Shown: positions 54,172 through 63,917, numbered from the stretch's first letter. The stretch: DNA of 64,000 nucleotides from Flavobacteriaceae bacterium (GCA_013214065.1 JABSPK010000005.1:1-64000), one strand, 5' to 3'. The notes: a model not told the origin generated them from the letters alone. Numbers and translations are program-made.

Positions 54172-56287
54172 ATTCCGCTAACAAGCTTATGGCCAAACCG
54201 CCCCCTTCCTTGAGACGGAACGTTTTGGAAGTCGAGGCGTCGATATCCATATTCTCTATGATCAGGGCATCGGGTTTATCGCGAAAATGGGCGTCATCGG
54301 CATCGCGATAAATTAGGGCCTTATAGGTTTTACCAGCTTCTAGAAAATCAAAATCAACAGTAATTTCACGGGCATTTTCATCGGTGATCGCCCCCAAAAA
54401 CCAATTTCCGGTTTCCCGCTCCTCACGGGCAATGGTGACGAAATCGCCTACCTCACCGTTCAATACCTTGCTCTGTTCCCAATCGACACCGACGTCACGA
54501 ATGAATTGCATGGCGGGCTGTCCGGCATAATTTTCGGGTAGATCACAGGCCATTTGTATCGGGCTGTATATGACCACATACAAAGCCAATTGCTGGGCCA
54601 AGGTGGTGTTGATCTGGTTGTTCGGTTTAGTAGGCAGTCCAATGTCGAAAACCCCCGGGGTAAAATCAATCGGGCCGGCCAGCATGCGCGTGAAGGCTAC
54701 TATGGGCAGGTGTTCGGGTGGGTTGCCCCCATCTGTCGCCCAAGCGTTGAATTCTTGGCCGCGCAATCCTTCCCGCGATATCGCATTCGGATAGGTGCGG
54801 CGTAAGCCCGTTCCTTTAATAGGTTCATGGGCGTTGATGGCTACCTCATATTCGGCCCCTTTTTCCAAGGCCTTTCGATAGTGGTTGACCATCCACTGCC
54901 CGTGGTGGAATTCCCCTTTAGGGATGATTTTGCCCACATAGCCCGATTTCACTGAATGGATGCCCATGTCTTTCATTAATTGATAGGCGGTATCCAATTG
55001 TTGCTCGTAAGTTCGCGGCGCGGCCGAGGTTTCGTGGTGCATGATAAGTTCGACCCCTTTTTCTTTTCCATACGCAGCCAAGGCCTGAATATCATAATCG
55101 GGATAAGGCGTCACGAAATCGAATACACCTTCGCGGTCTTCAAAGCCGATCCATCGTTCCCATCCGGTATTCCATCCTTCTACCAAAACACCCTTTAAAC
55201 CATTGGCGGCTGCAAAATCGATATATCGCTTGGTATTTTCAGTGGTCGCACTATGCTTTCCATGGGCTTTACCAACATCTTGCCATACGCCATTTTCATC
55301 GAGCTCCATACCGTAATCCCAAGTACCTTTTTCGACATGCATTTCCCACCAAATGCCAGCATATTTCATAGGGGTGAACCATGAGACATCACCCAAAACA
55401 TTAGGTTCGTTGAGGTTTTCGATCAAACGTGACTCGATAAGTTCAGTAGCCTCATCGGCAATGTGTATTGTTCTCCATGGGGTACTGAACGGTAATTCGA
55501 CCCTTGCCTTGTGGCCATGACGCTCCGAACCTACCAGTTCACTGGTGAGTGCCAAGTCTTCCGTGTCGACCTTTAAGGTCATGCCCGGGTAGTTGGTGAG
55601 ATTGGCTTCATGAAAACTGAGGTGGAGCCCTGATGCCGTGCGCATGGTTACCGGTGTGTTGACCGCGTTCTCCGGGATATGGGTAGCCGCCAAATTCGGA
55701 TGATCGCTTTTTGAAAGTGCGTCGATTTCCGACACTTTCGTAGTATTGTACAGGTGTTCGTAGATATCCCAATCCCCCGGTATCCACCAGCTTGTATGGT
55801 CTCCGGTCAATTGAAACTCCGTGTTCTCGTCCATGATCACCACGCTATCTATCCCATCCTGTTCAAGCAAGCGGTAGCGAAAAGCGACCCCATCATCGTA
55901 GGCCCTGAAATGGAGTTCCAGCTTTCGTAAGGGGGCCATCGTTTCTTCCAAGGTGATCTTCATCATGTTGAAGTGATTTTGGACCGTGCGCTGCTCCCCC
56001 CAAGGCATTTCCCAACTCTCGTCGACCGTATTGGTTTCGACCCCTGAAATTTTGAGTCCGTTCCGAAGCGCTTCTTGATCTTTGAATTCAAAACCAAACG
56101 ATGAGGTATCGATGATCATTTCATTAAAATGTGAAACGGTATAGAAGGCGGCACCCGATTCGTCCAAAAAGAAGTTGATGCTGTTCGAAGCATTTGGTGA
56201 GGCCACTGTAGTAGCGAATTCTTGATCGCTACAGGATAGGGCCATAATGGTGAAGCCTATAATCGGAATTAAGGACGTCTTTTTCAT
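54170..56287 (-). CDS. Glycoside hydrolase family 97, SusB-like lipoprotein
   Basis: 705 residues from the ATG at 56287, which gives a lipoprotein leader (MKKTSLIPIIGFTIMALSC). An upstream ATG at 56305 adds six basic residues and is less likely. The N-terminal beta-sandwich is at about 25-290. The barrel carries GLKGVLVEGWNTGWERW, IHSVKSGYVGKIIPKGEFHHGQWMVNHY and INAHEPIKGTGLRRTYPN, with RGQEFNAW. Calcium-dependent alpha-glucosidases of the SusB type share this text. The VKSGYVG segment argues for the inverting subgroup, as the retaining one has an Asp here (from memory, moderately sure). It is 63 bp downstream of a TonB receptor on the same strand. Confidence 0.93.
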   Translation of the reverse strand: MKKTSLIPIIGFTIMALSCSDQEFATTVASPNASNSINFFLDESGAAFYTVSHFNEMIIDTSSFGFEFKDQEALRNGLKISGVETNTVDESWEMPWGEQRTVQNHFNMMKITLEETMAPLRKLELHFRAYDDGVAFRYRLLEQDGIDSVVIMDENTEFQLTGDHTSWWIPGDWDIYEHLYNTTKVSEIDALSKSDHPNLAATHIPENAVNTPVTMRTASGLHLSFHEANLTNYPGMTLKVDTEDLALTSELVGSERHGHKARVELPFSTPWRTIHIADEATELIESRLIENLNEPNVLGDVSWFTPMKYAGIWWEMHVEKGTWDYGMELDENGVWQDVGKAHGKHSATTENTKRYIDFAAANGLKGVLVEGWNTGWERWIGFEDREGVFDFVTPYPDYDIQALAAYGKEKGVELIMHHETSAAPRTYEQQLDTAYQLMKDMGIHSVKSGYVGKIIPKGEFHHGQWMVNHYRKALEKGAEYEVAINAHEPIKGTGLRRTYPNAISREGLRGQEFNAWATDGGNPPEHLPIVAFTRMLAGPIDFTPGVFDIGLPTKPNNQINTTLAQQLALYVVIYSPIQMACDLPENYAGQPAMQFIRDVGVDWEQSKVLNGEVGDFVTIAREERETGNWFLGAITDENAREITVDFDFLEAGKTYKALIYRDADDAHFRDKPDALIIENMDIDASTSKTFRLKEGGGLAISLLAE

Positions 56288-56350
56288 TCGTCTGGTTTTT
56301 AACATGGTGAACGAGACCTAAAAATAAGGTTTCGACAGGCCAATACAAAA

Positions 56351-58408
56351 CTAAGGGAACCGGTATGCGACTTGTACCCCACCATAGTAGTTGCGACCAT
56401 CGCCCGGATAGAAGAACCTTGGGGCATTGCCGCCGAACCCAACGGCATTGACCAAGACCGATTGGGCATAGTTCGTGTCGAACAAGTTGTTGACTCCCGC
56501 GTTGATCCCAATCTTGAACCCTTTGCCCAAGTCGAAACGGTATCGGGTATTGACCCGAAAAACATTGAAGGACTCACTTTGTAGGTTACCGCGATCGGTC
56601 AAGGGGATCGGATCCACGTATTGGTGGTTCAGGGTTAAGGTAAAAGTCGTGGCATGCCTCAAGGTTATTCCCGACTGTACCCGATTGTTCGGAACACCGG
56701 TCAGGGCATTGCCCGAAAAATCATCATCACCATCTACAAAATCAACAAATCGATGATCGTTCAAGGTGTAACTGATAAATGGGACCAGTTGGGTCCGGTT
56801 TCCGAGGTCCAATCGGAAGCGGGCATCGATTTCGAGCCCTTGGTGTTCGGTTTCCCCGGCATTTCGTCCTATAAATTGGTCTTCGGTAATCCGTTCTGCG
56901 ACCAGTAGATCCTTGATCCGCATATGGTACAGGGCAAACGAAAGGGTGAGACGGTCATTGAGGGCCGAAAACCGCCCGCCCAGCTCCAAACTACTGCCTT
57001 TTTCTTGATCGATGTCAGGGTTGATCACCCCGTCAGGGGTCAGGGTTTCCTCCAAGCCCGGATTCGAAAACCCCCTGCTATAATTCGCATACAAACTGCC
57101 TTTGTTCAATTGGTATCGCAATCCGAGACTGGGCAAAAGAATGGGGTCGAAATCACGTTCGGCCGAACCGTTGGCATCCCCGGTGTTGAACAGGTCACGA
57201 AAATCATAAGTGGTGCTGTTCAAGCTCAGTCCCAATTGGGCCGTTAATCGGGTAGCGATGGGTTGGGTAACCGATGCAAAAAGGTTCAGTTGGGTCCGAA
57301 ATTCCTTGTTCAAGCTTAATTGCTCTCCTTGAAGACTTCCATTTCCGTTATTGTCCCTAAAAAGATTCCGAAAGGTGCTCCAATTGTATTCGTCTTTGTA
57401 CAATTCCGAACCGAGGGCGAAGCTGCCTTTGAAAAGGGTGCCGTCGACTATGGAACGAAACCCGAACCCGTTGGTGAACTCATCCAGTATATTGAAAGGG
57501 CGGGGCTCGAAATGATCCAGGTAGGTGTAGAAGATGCTATTGGTAATATCCAAAGCCGAAGAAAAGGTATGGGTATGTGAGATCCCGACCAGGGTATAGG
57601 CATTGGCCTCAAAACCACGGGCAGCCAACCAATTGGCCGCTGCCCGTCTTGGATCTTCCCGAAAATCGGTGGCATTCAAGGTGCTGGGTATACCTGCCGT
57701 ATAATCGATGTGATTGAGCAAGAAATCGAGTTTGTCCTTTGGCGATATCCGGAGGGCCGAGGTCAATAGGATACCATCACGTTCAAAGCTGTTGTTTTGA
57801 CGGAAGCCATCAGTTTCAAAATGGTTATAGCTCAGGTTCAGATTGAAATTGCGTTCCGAATGCTTGAACGACAAGTTGTTCTTCAACATATTGAACGAAC
57901 CAACGGTAAACGAATTGCGTATCAAGGTGCGGCCTACCTGCGGAGGTTGGGTGCTCAGCACGATGGCGCCCCCAAGATTCGATCCCAGGGTCGTTCCCTT
58001 TGGGCCTTTGATCACTTCGATACTTCCTAAATTTTCGAAATCAAAGGCTTCGATGGTCGACACGCCGGTTCCATCGGTCACGGGTATGCCATTGAAATAC
58101 ATGCGAAGCTTATCCGTCGAAAAGGGTGTTCGCGCACCGACTCCACGAATGGTGATCCGATTGGTATTCAGCGCACCTGAAAGCAGATAAACCCCAGAGA
58201 TTTGGTTGATACCGGAAGCGAAATCGGAAGGGCCGAAACGTTCCAATTCGGCCAAACCGACCTTGGCCGAGGGGGTAATGCCCTCCGCCTTATCCTGGAT
58301 GAGGTTCTCCAACAATACGATTTCGTCAAGGGCGTTGATCGAATCTTGTTGTGCGGTTACTGAACAAAAGGAAAACAAAAGGGTACAACAAAGTAAAAAG
58401 GCTCTCAT
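56351..58408 (-). CDS. TonB-dependent receptor without carboxypeptidase-like domain
   Basis: 685 residues. Signal peptide ends at VTAQ. The plug follows directly (LNTNRITIRGVGARTPFSTDKLRMYFNGIPVTDGTG, IEVIKGPKGTTLGSNLGGAIVL). The barrel contains SRGFSNPGLEETLTPDGVINPDIDQEKGSSLELGGRF and ends in GVQVAYRFP. The architecture resembles siderophore or metal receptors more than SusC. The neighbour GH97 suggests an oligosaccharide, but without a SusD protein neither ligand is favoured. It is divergent from xth, with a -7 element at 58429. Confidence 0.92.
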   Translation of the reverse strand: MRAFLLCCTLLFSFCSVTAQQDSINALDEIVLLENLIQDKAEGITPSAKVGLAELERFGPSDFASGINQISGVYLLSGALNTNRITIRGVGARTPFSTDKLRMYFNGIPVTDGTGVSTIEAFDFENLGSIEVIKGPKGTTLGSNLGGAIVLSTQPPQVGRTLIRNSFTVGSFNMLKNNLSFKHSERNFNLNLSYNHFETDGFRQNNSFERDGILLTSALRISPKDKLDFLLNHIDYTAGIPSTLNATDFREDPRRAAANWLAARGFEANAYTLVGISHTHTFSSALDITNSIFYTYLDHFEPRPFNILDEFTNGFGFRSIVDGTLFKGSFALGSELYKDEYNWSTFRNLFRDNNGNGSLQGEQLSLNKEFRTQLNLFASVTQPIATRLTAQLGLSLNSTTYDFRDLFNTGDANGSAERDFDPILLPSLGLRYQLNKGSLYANYSRGFSNPGLEETLTPDGVINPDIDQEKGSSLELGGRFSALNDRLTLSFALYHMRIKDLLVAERITEDQFIGRNAGETEHQGLEIDARFRLDLGNRTQLVPFISYTLNDHRFVDFVDGDDDFSGNALTGVPNNRVQSGITLRHATTFTLTLNHQYVDPIPLTDRGNLQSESFNVFRVNTRYRFDLGKGFKIGINAGVNNLFDTNYAQSVLVNAVGFGGNAPRFFYPGDGRNYYGGVQVAYRFP

Positions 58409-58428
58409 AAAAGCGGAAAGATTCGTCT

Positions 58429-58446
58429 CAAAAATAGCTATTTTTA
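58429..58446. promoter_or_regulatory. Face-to-face -7 elements in a palindrome between tonB receptor and xth
   Basis: AAAAATAGCTATTTTT (58430-58445) is a perfect palindrome. On the minus strand TATTTTTG (58429-58436) is a full -7 match for the receptor. On the plus strand TATTTTTA (58439-58446) is one mismatch away, for xth. The two promoters therefore overlap and may compete. Confidence 0.5.
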
Positions 58447-58461
58447 GGGCAAATCTTCCGT

Positions 58462-59226
58462 ATGAAAATCGTCTCTTACAATGTTAACGGCATCCGCGCC
58501 GCTTTGAACAAAGGGTTTATCGATTGGTTGGTCAGTGTCGGGCCCGATGTGGTCTGTTTGCAAGAGACCAAAGCCATGAAAGAACAGGTCGACGTTTCCT
58601 TATTCGAAGCAGCGGGCTATCGGTACCACTATTGGTTCAGTGCCCAGAAAAAGGGGTATAGCGGGGTAGCACTGCTCTGTAAAACGGAGCCCGATCATAT
58701 CGAATATGGCACGGGAATCGATTATATGGATTTCGAGGGAAGGAACATCCGAGCCGATTTCGGTGACCTTTCAGTGATGAGCATGTACCTGCCATCAGGA
58801 ACGAATATCGCCCGACTCGATCATAAGTTGATGTATATGGCCGATTTTCAAAAATATGCCGATGAACTTCGCAAGACCAGGGAGAACTTGGTGGTCTGTG
58901 GCGATTACAATATTTGCCATGAGGCCATTGATATCCACGACCCCGTACGCAACAAAAACGTATCGGGTTTCTTGCCCGTAGAACGGGAGTGGATCGGTAA
59001 TTTCATCAAAAGCGGGTTTATCGATAGTTTTAGACATTTCAATACGGAACCGCACAATTACACGTGGTGGAGCTATCGGGCCAATGCCAGGGCCAACAAT
59101 AAAGGATGGCGCTTGGATTATGGGATGGTCAATGAGTCCCTCAAAGACCGATTAAAGCGCTCCGTGATCCTTTCGGAAGCCAAACACAGTGACCATTGCC
59201 CGATTCTTTTGGAAATCGAAAAATAA
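58462..59226 (+). CDS. xth: Exodeoxyribonuclease III / AP endonuclease
   Basis: 254 residues, no signal peptide. EEP fold with the ExoIII-specific text: MKIVSYNVNGIRAALNKGF, DVVCLQETKA (metal Glu), GYSGVALL, VVCGDYNICHEAIDIHDP (Asp-Asn), YTWWSYRANARANNKGWRLDYG and SDHCPILLEIEK (His). It repairs abasic sites and 3' blocks. The gene stands alone, about 60 bp before the aldo/keto reductase. Confidence 0.96.
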   Translation: MKIVSYNVNGIRAALNKGFIDWLVSVGPDVVCLQETKAMKEQVDVSLFEAAGYRYHYWFSAQKKGYSGVALLCKTEPDHIEYGTGIDYMDFEGRNIRADFGDLSVMSMYLPSGTNIARLDHKLMYMADFQKYADELRKTRENLVVCGDYNICHEAIDIHDPVRNKNVSGFLPVEREWIGNFIKSGFIDSFRHFNTEPHNYTWWSYRANARANNKGWRLDYGMVNESLKDRLKRSVILSEAKHSDHCPILLEIEK

Positions 59227-59241
59227 CAATCCGGGTAGGTT

Positions 59242-59268
59242 TTGAACCCCTGTCTTTTGTTAATTTTG
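59242..59268 (+). promoter_or_regulatory. Promoter of the aldo/keto reductase gene (TTG-N16-TAATTTTG)
   Basis: TTG at 59242-59244, 16 bases, then TAATTTTG at 59261-59268, both matching the Bacteroidota consensus with the same spacing as at 48767. The leader is about 18 bases. Confidence 0.7.
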
Positions 59269-59287
59269 AACGGTCAAAAAAACCGCT

Positions 59288-60328
59288 ATGAAATATACCA
59301 GACTACCCAATACCAGCATTCGTATCAGTAAGATCTGTTTGGGGACCATGACATGGGGGCGTCAGAATTCTGAGGAAGAAGGCCACCAACAAATGGATTA
59401 TGCCTTTGAACAAGGGGTCAATTTTTTCGATACGGCCGAGTTGTATCCAGTACCAGCGAAAAAAGAGCTGTATGCGGTGACCGAAGAGATCATCGGTTCG
59501 TGGTTCAAGAAAACGGGTAACCGCGACAAAATCGTTTTGGCCTCGAAAATCGCCGGTCCGGCAGATTTCACCAAACACATCCGAACTACGGGCTTCAGCA
59601 AGGATTCCTTGATCACCGCCGTCGAAGGAAGCCTAAAACGGTTACAGACCGATTATATTGACCTTTATCAATTGCATTGGCCGGAGCGGAACACCAACTA
59701 TTTCGGGCAACGGGGTTTCAATGCGGATGCACCCGACTTTTGGCAAGATAACATCCACCAAGTCTTGGAGACCCTCCGTGATTTGGTCAAGCAGGGCAAG
59801 ATCCGACATGTGGGCTTGTCGAACGAGTCGCCATGGGGTACGATGCGGTTTTTGGAAGAAAGCAAAGTACATCAAGACCTACCACGCATGCTGACCATAC
59901 AGAATCCGTACAGTTTGTTGAATCGTCTGTTCGAAGTCGGACTTTCGGAAATCGCGATACGCGAAAAAATCGGATTGTTGCCCTATTCCCCATTGGGTTT
60001 TGGGGTCTTGAGCGGCAAATACTTGGGGGGCAAAAAACCAAGAAAAGCCCGAGTAACCCTATTTCCCAACTATAACCGCTATAGCAATGAGCGATCTGTG
60101 GAAGCAACGCAACGATACTATGACTTGGCCGAAGCGAATGGGTTATCGTTGACTCAAATGGCGCTTGCTTTCGTCAATACCCGCGCTTTCGTGACCAGCA
60201 ATATCATCGGTGCGACGAGCATGGAACAGCTCAAGGAAAACATCGATAGCATCAATGTCGAACTTTCGGATGCCGTATTGGATGGCATTGAAGCGATACA
60301 CAGTGATATCCCGAACCCCGCACCTTAA
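59288..60328 (+). CDS. Aldo/keto reductase, Tas-like
   Basis: 346 residues. The tetrad is visible: FFDTAELYPVP (Asp, Tyr), IVLASKIAG (Lys) and YQLHWPERNTNYFG (His). The long loop after LHWPERNTNYFGQRGFN is characteristic of the Tas/YghZ-like group. NADPH-dependent reduction of carbonyls is expected. Substrate unknown. The 3' end overlaps the convergent PQQ dehydrogenase by 4 bp. Confidence 0.93.
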   Translation: MKYTRLPNTSIRISKICLGTMTWGRQNSEEEGHQQMDYAFEQGVNFFDTAELYPVPAKKELYAVTEEIIGSWFKKTGNRDKIVLASKIAGPADFTKHIRTTGFSKDSLITAVEGSLKRLQTDYIDLYQLHWPERNTNYFGQRGFNADAPDFWQDNIHQVLETLRDLVKQGKIRHVGLSNESPWGTMRFLEESKVHQDLPRMLTIQNPYSLLNRLFEVGLSEIAIREKIGLLPYSPLGFGVLSGKYLGGKKPRKARVTLFPNYNRYSNERSVEATQRYYDLAEANGLSLTQMALAFVNTRAFVTSNIIGATSMEQLKENIDSINVELSDAVLDGIEAIHSDIPNPAP

Positions 60329-62487
60329 GGGAGTAATTCCGGCAACGCAAAGGCGAGATAGTTATCGCCTGATGGCGTTCCCATTTTTCCGCCACCGCAA
60401 GCAATGACCAGAAATTGGCGGCCCGCTATGGCATAGGTTGCCGGGGTGGCGTAGCCGCCAGCCGGTAAGGGAGCTTCCCACAGTTGTTTTCCTGATTTCA
60501 TGGAGAAGGCCCTTATTTTTTCATCTTTGGTGGCCGCGATGAACAGGACGCCACCCGCCGTAATGACCGGGCCTCCGTAGTTTTCCGTACCACTGACCGG
60601 AATTTCGGGGTCGTTGAATCGGGGTTCATGACCTAGCGGAACTTGCCAGAGGTATTCCCCGGAATTCAGATCCAATGCATTCAAGGTCCCCCATGGCGGA
60701 TTGACCACCGGAAAACCGCGATCATCTTTGAAGCGGCCGAATCCCGCTACGGCATAAGGTACTTCAATCCCATTTTCCTCCACTCGATGATCGACCGCTT
60801 CGTCCATTCCACTGATGAAACTCGAAATGGCCCGTACTTCGGCCGATGATAAATTCGGCATGCCGGGCATGGCTCCCTTGCCGTTGGAAATGATCGCTGC
60901 GATGGAGTCTACGGAAAACCGATCGGATACCGTCTGAAGTTCTGGGATGCCCGCCAAACCTTGCAAGTTGCCCCCATGACAACGGGCGCAGTGAATTTGG
61001 GTCAATGACTCGCCGAACGATGTTTTTTGTCCATTGCCCCTACTAACAGCTTTCATGCGCACGATCCAGGCCATTTCGTTCGAATTCACATACATGACCC
61101 CTTGATTCGGGTCGACGGCCGCACCGCCCCATTCCGCGCCACCATCCGCTCCAGGGTACAGTAATACCCCAGTAGTGTCGATTGGAATGAACTGCCCTTC
61201 CGAAACGATTTCCCTGAATTTTTCCAATACGGTCGGGGGGTCAACATTCTGGTCGTGGTCAACGAAATCGTCTACAAAAGCGGCACGATGGGGATCGTAT
61301 AGATCGAATTCGGTCAAAAGTTGCCGGGCAAAGGGTTTCGGATGGGTCGGTAAGGGTTGGGTAGGGTGCGCTTGCTCTCCGATCAAGTTCGATGTGGGAA
61401 AGGGCAATTCTTCGATTGGAAACAAGGGTGTGCCATTTAGGCGGTCGAAAATGAAAACATGGCCGCTTTTAGTCACTTGGGCGACCGCCGGAATCGTAAC
61501 ACCATCGCGTTGAAAATCAAATAGATTGGGAGGGGCAGGAAGGTCGCGATCCCATAGATCATGATGTACGAACTGGAAATGCCAGAGCCGTTCACCGGTC
61601 TGTGCGTTCAGGGCGAGTAGGGAATTCGCAAATAAGTTTTCACCGTGCCGATCGCCTCCATACCAGTCAAAGGCGGCCGATCCGGTCGGTACAAAGGCAA
61701 TCCCGTTCTTATGATCCATGGCGATCCCGGCCCAACTATTGGCGCCGCCAACATGCCGAAAGGCTCCTTCAGGCCAGGTTTCATATCCGAATTCACCAGG
61801 CTGGGGGATCGTATGAAAGGTCCATTCGATTTCACCGGTGATGACATGGTAGGCCCTCACATGCCCTGGAGAGGCTCCTGGACCTTCACCGACGCGCGTT
61901 CCCATGATCAAGAACTCTTCGAAGAGTGCCCCAGGTGTATTGGCCACGACAGAAAGTTTTTCAGGCGGACGGCCTAGGCCTTCTCGCAGATCGATCGCTC
62001 CGTTTTCACCGAAAGTCTTGATCAATGAACCGTCACTCGGGTCGATGGCATAGAGCTTTGGCCCTGAAGTAAAGAACAACCGTCCATTTTCCGGCCCTCC
62101 CCAATAACTCATTCCCCGGTTCAAACCCAAGCCCGAGTCGTCTTTCGATGCCGGGTTGAAGGTCCAGATTTCACGGCCGGTCGCGGCCTCGATGGCAAAA
62201 ACCCCAAGGCTGGCATTCACCCCGAATAAGGTGCCTTCAACTATGAGCGGATTCGTCTGGATTTGTGTGGTTCTGCCCGCTTCGGTACCCCCACTTTCAT
62301 AACGCCATACCTCTTGCAATCGATGTACGTTGTTGGTGTCGATCTGTGATAAGGTTGAATAATGGCTCCTACCTGGATCCCCAAGGTAGTGCCGCCAGGT
62401 TTGGTGGAAACTTTCCGTTTCCTTATCCGATCGTTGGCATCCGACCAAAAAAAGGACGGCCAACAAAAGGGGCATTGGTTTTATCAT
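60325..62487 (-). CDS. PQQ-dependent dehydrogenase with inserted cytochrome c, lipoprotein
   Basis: 720 residues. Leader MIKPMPLLLAVLFLVGCQRS has a lipobox (FLVGC). An eight-bladed quinoprotein propeller starts at WRHYLGDPGRSHYSTLSQIDTNNVHRLQEVWRYESGG. A cytochrome c domain at about 490-575 with CARCHGG (CxxCH) and a later Met-rich stretch (GAMPGMPNLS) interrupts the propeller before its last blades (YLWQVPLGH, KQLWEAPLPAGGYATPATYAIAGRQFLVI). It is similar to membrane glucose-dehydrogenase-like quinoproteins. Substrate may be a sugar or alcohol. No PQQ biosynthesis genes are in view, so PQQ may be imported. Confidence 0.92.
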   Translation of the reverse strand: MIKPMPLLLAVLFLVGCQRSDKETESFHQTWRHYLGDPGRSHYSTLSQIDTNNVHRLQEVWRYESGGTEAGRTTQIQTNPLIVEGTLFGVNASLGVFAIEAATGREIWTFNPASKDDSGLGLNRGMSYWGGPENGRLFFTSGPKLYAIDPSDGSLIKTFGENGAIDLREGLGRPPEKLSVVANTPGALFEEFLIMGTRVGEGPGASPGHVRAYHVITGEIEWTFHTIPQPGEFGYETWPEGAFRHVGGANSWAGIAMDHKNGIAFVPTGSAAFDWYGGDRHGENLFANSLLALNAQTGERLWHFQFVHHDLWDRDLPAPPNLFDFQRDGVTIPAVAQVTKSGHVFIFDRLNGTPLFPIEELPFPTSNLIGEQAHPTQPLPTHPKPFARQLLTEFDLYDPHRAAFVDDFVDHDQNVDPPTVLEKFREIVSEGQFIPIDTTGVLLYPGADGGAEWGGAAVDPNQGVMYVNSNEMAWIVRMKAVSRGNGQKTSFGESLTQIHCARCHGGNLQGLAGIPELQTVSDRFSVDSIAAIISNGKGAMPGMPNLSSAEVRAISSFISGMDEAVDHRVEENGIEVPYAVAGFGRFKDDRGFPVVNPPWGTLNALDLNSGEYLWQVPLGHEPRFNDPEIPVSGTENYGGPVITAGGVLFIAATKDEKIRAFSMKSGKQLWEAPLPAGGYATPATYAIAGRQFLVIACGGGKMGTPSGDNYLAFALPELLP

Positions 62488-62530
62488 GCGGTGGCTATTT
62501 GCTTAAAGATAAGACAAATCCGCAGTCATT

Positions 62531-63895
62531 TTAGGCAAACAAGCGTTGGACGACCTCTTCGATCTTGGTCGCCAGGATGACTTGGATCCCCGTCTTTTTT
62601 AGGGAGATTTTGTTTTTCTTGGACACGAAAATGGTGGTAAACCCGAGCTTTTCGGCCTCAGAAATCCGCTGATCAATGCGTTGTACCGGTCGTACTTCGC
62701 CCGAAAGGCCGATTTCAGCCGCGAAACAGGTGGTGCTGGGTACGGGAATATCGAAATTACTCGAAAGTACCGCAGCGACAAGGGCAAGATCGATCGCTGG
62801 ATCATCGACGGTGATTCCACCGGTAACGTTTAAGAATACGTCTTTGGCCCCTAGTTTGAACCCTGCGCGCTTTTCAAGTACGGCCAATAACATGTTCATC
62901 CGTTTGGCATTGAAACCATTGGCGGATCGTTGGGGCGTGCCGTAGACCGCAGTGCTCACCAAGGCTTGTATTTCGATCAATAACGGTCGCATGCCTTCTA
63001 CGGTAGCGGCAATCGCCGTGCCGCTCAGCTCCCCATCGCTATTCGAAATCAAGACTTCCGAGGGGTTATTGACCTCTCGAAGCCCATGGCCGTGCATTTC
63101 GTAAATCCCTAGTTCGGCCGTCGAGCCAAAGCGGTTTTTCAAAGCCCTTAAGATGCGGTAAACATAATTGCGGTCTCCTTCGAATTGTAGTACGGTGTCG
63201 ACCATATGTTCGAGGATCTTGGGCCCCGCAATGGCCCCTTCCTTGGTGATGTGCCCGACCAAGATAACGGGAACATTACTCTCTTTGGCGAACTTGATGA
63301 GCTCAGCCGTACATTCCCTGATTTGTGAAACGCTTCCTGCGGCCGCCTCGATGTGGTTCGAATGTAAGGTTTGGATCGAATCGATGATCAATAGATCGGG
63401 TTCGAAAGTACCGATCTGTTGAAAAATATGCTGGGTTTTGGTCTCGGTCAGCACATAGCAGTTCGAGGCATTGGGAACGATACGATCAGCACGCATCTTG
63501 ATTTGCTTTTCACTTTCCTCACCGGATACGTATAAGGTCTTTCCTGGAAGTCTCAATGCGATTTGGAGAAGAAGGGTGCTTTTGCCGATCCCGGGTTCAC
63601 CCCCTAACAAGGTGAGGGATCCCGGGACAATACCCCCACCCAATACCCGATTGAACTCTTGGTCCAAGGTGTTGATCCGTACTTCTTTCTGGTTTTTGAT
63701 CGCACTGACCAAGACCGGTTTGGCAACCCTTTTGTTCGGTACCGAAGATTCGGTACGCCAGCTTTGGGGTTCGTTCTTTGCAACAACCTCCTCGACAACG
63801 GTATTCCATTGTTTACAAGAGGTGCATTGGCCTACCCATTTTGGATATTGCGCTCCACAATTTTGACAGAAATATGCAACTTTCGTTTTGGCCAT
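62531..63895 (-). CDS. radA: DNA repair protein RadA (Sms)
   Basis: 454 residues from the ATG at 63895 (MAKTKVAYFCQNC), the canonical start. A 6-residue longer start at 63913 includes a hairpin. A four-Cys zinc motif (CQNCGAQYPKWVGQCTSC) is followed by a RecA-like ATPase with Walker A GEPGIGKST, the RadA-specific KNRFG motif (ALKNRFGSTAELGIYEM) and a Lon-protease-like C-terminal domain (GGITVDDPAIDLALVAAVLSS, AEIGLSGEVRPV). It processes recombination intermediates by branch migration. Confidence 0.97.
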   Translation of the reverse strand: MAKTKVAYFCQNCGAQYPKWVGQCTSCKQWNTVVEEVVAKNEPQSWRTESSVPNKRVAKPVLVSAIKNQKEVRINTLDQEFNRVLGGGIVPGSLTLLGGEPGIGKSTLLLQIALRLPGKTLYVSGEESEKQIKMRADRIVPNASNCYVLTETKTQHIFQQIGTFEPDLLIIDSIQTLHSNHIEAAAGSVSQIRECTAELIKFAKESNVPVILVGHITKEGAIAGPKILEHMVDTVLQFEGDRNYVYRILRALKNRFGSTAELGIYEMHGHGLREVNNPSEVLISNSDGELSGTAIAATVEGMRPLLIEIQALVSTAVYGTPQRSANGFNAKRMNMLLAVLEKRAGFKLGAKDVFLNVTGGITVDDPAIDLALVAAVLSSNFDIPVPSTTCFAAEIGLSGEVRPVQRIDQRISEAEKLGFTTIFVSKKNKISLKKTGIQVILATKIEEVVQRLFA

Positions 63896-63896
63896 T

Positions 63897-63911
63897 GGGC
63901 TAAGATAGCCC
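63897..63911. repeat. Short inverted repeat just upstream of radA
   Basis: GGGCTA/TAGCCC with a three-base loop, one base before the radA ATG on the minus strand and 7 bases after the stop of the upstream gene. It could be a weak terminator without a T run or could shade the radA start. Confidence 0.5.
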
Positions 63912-63917
63912 AAACAA

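Noticed and set aside
63471-63866. 131-codon open frame on the plus strand
   Set aside because: It is antisense to the radA Walker A and zinc-motif region.
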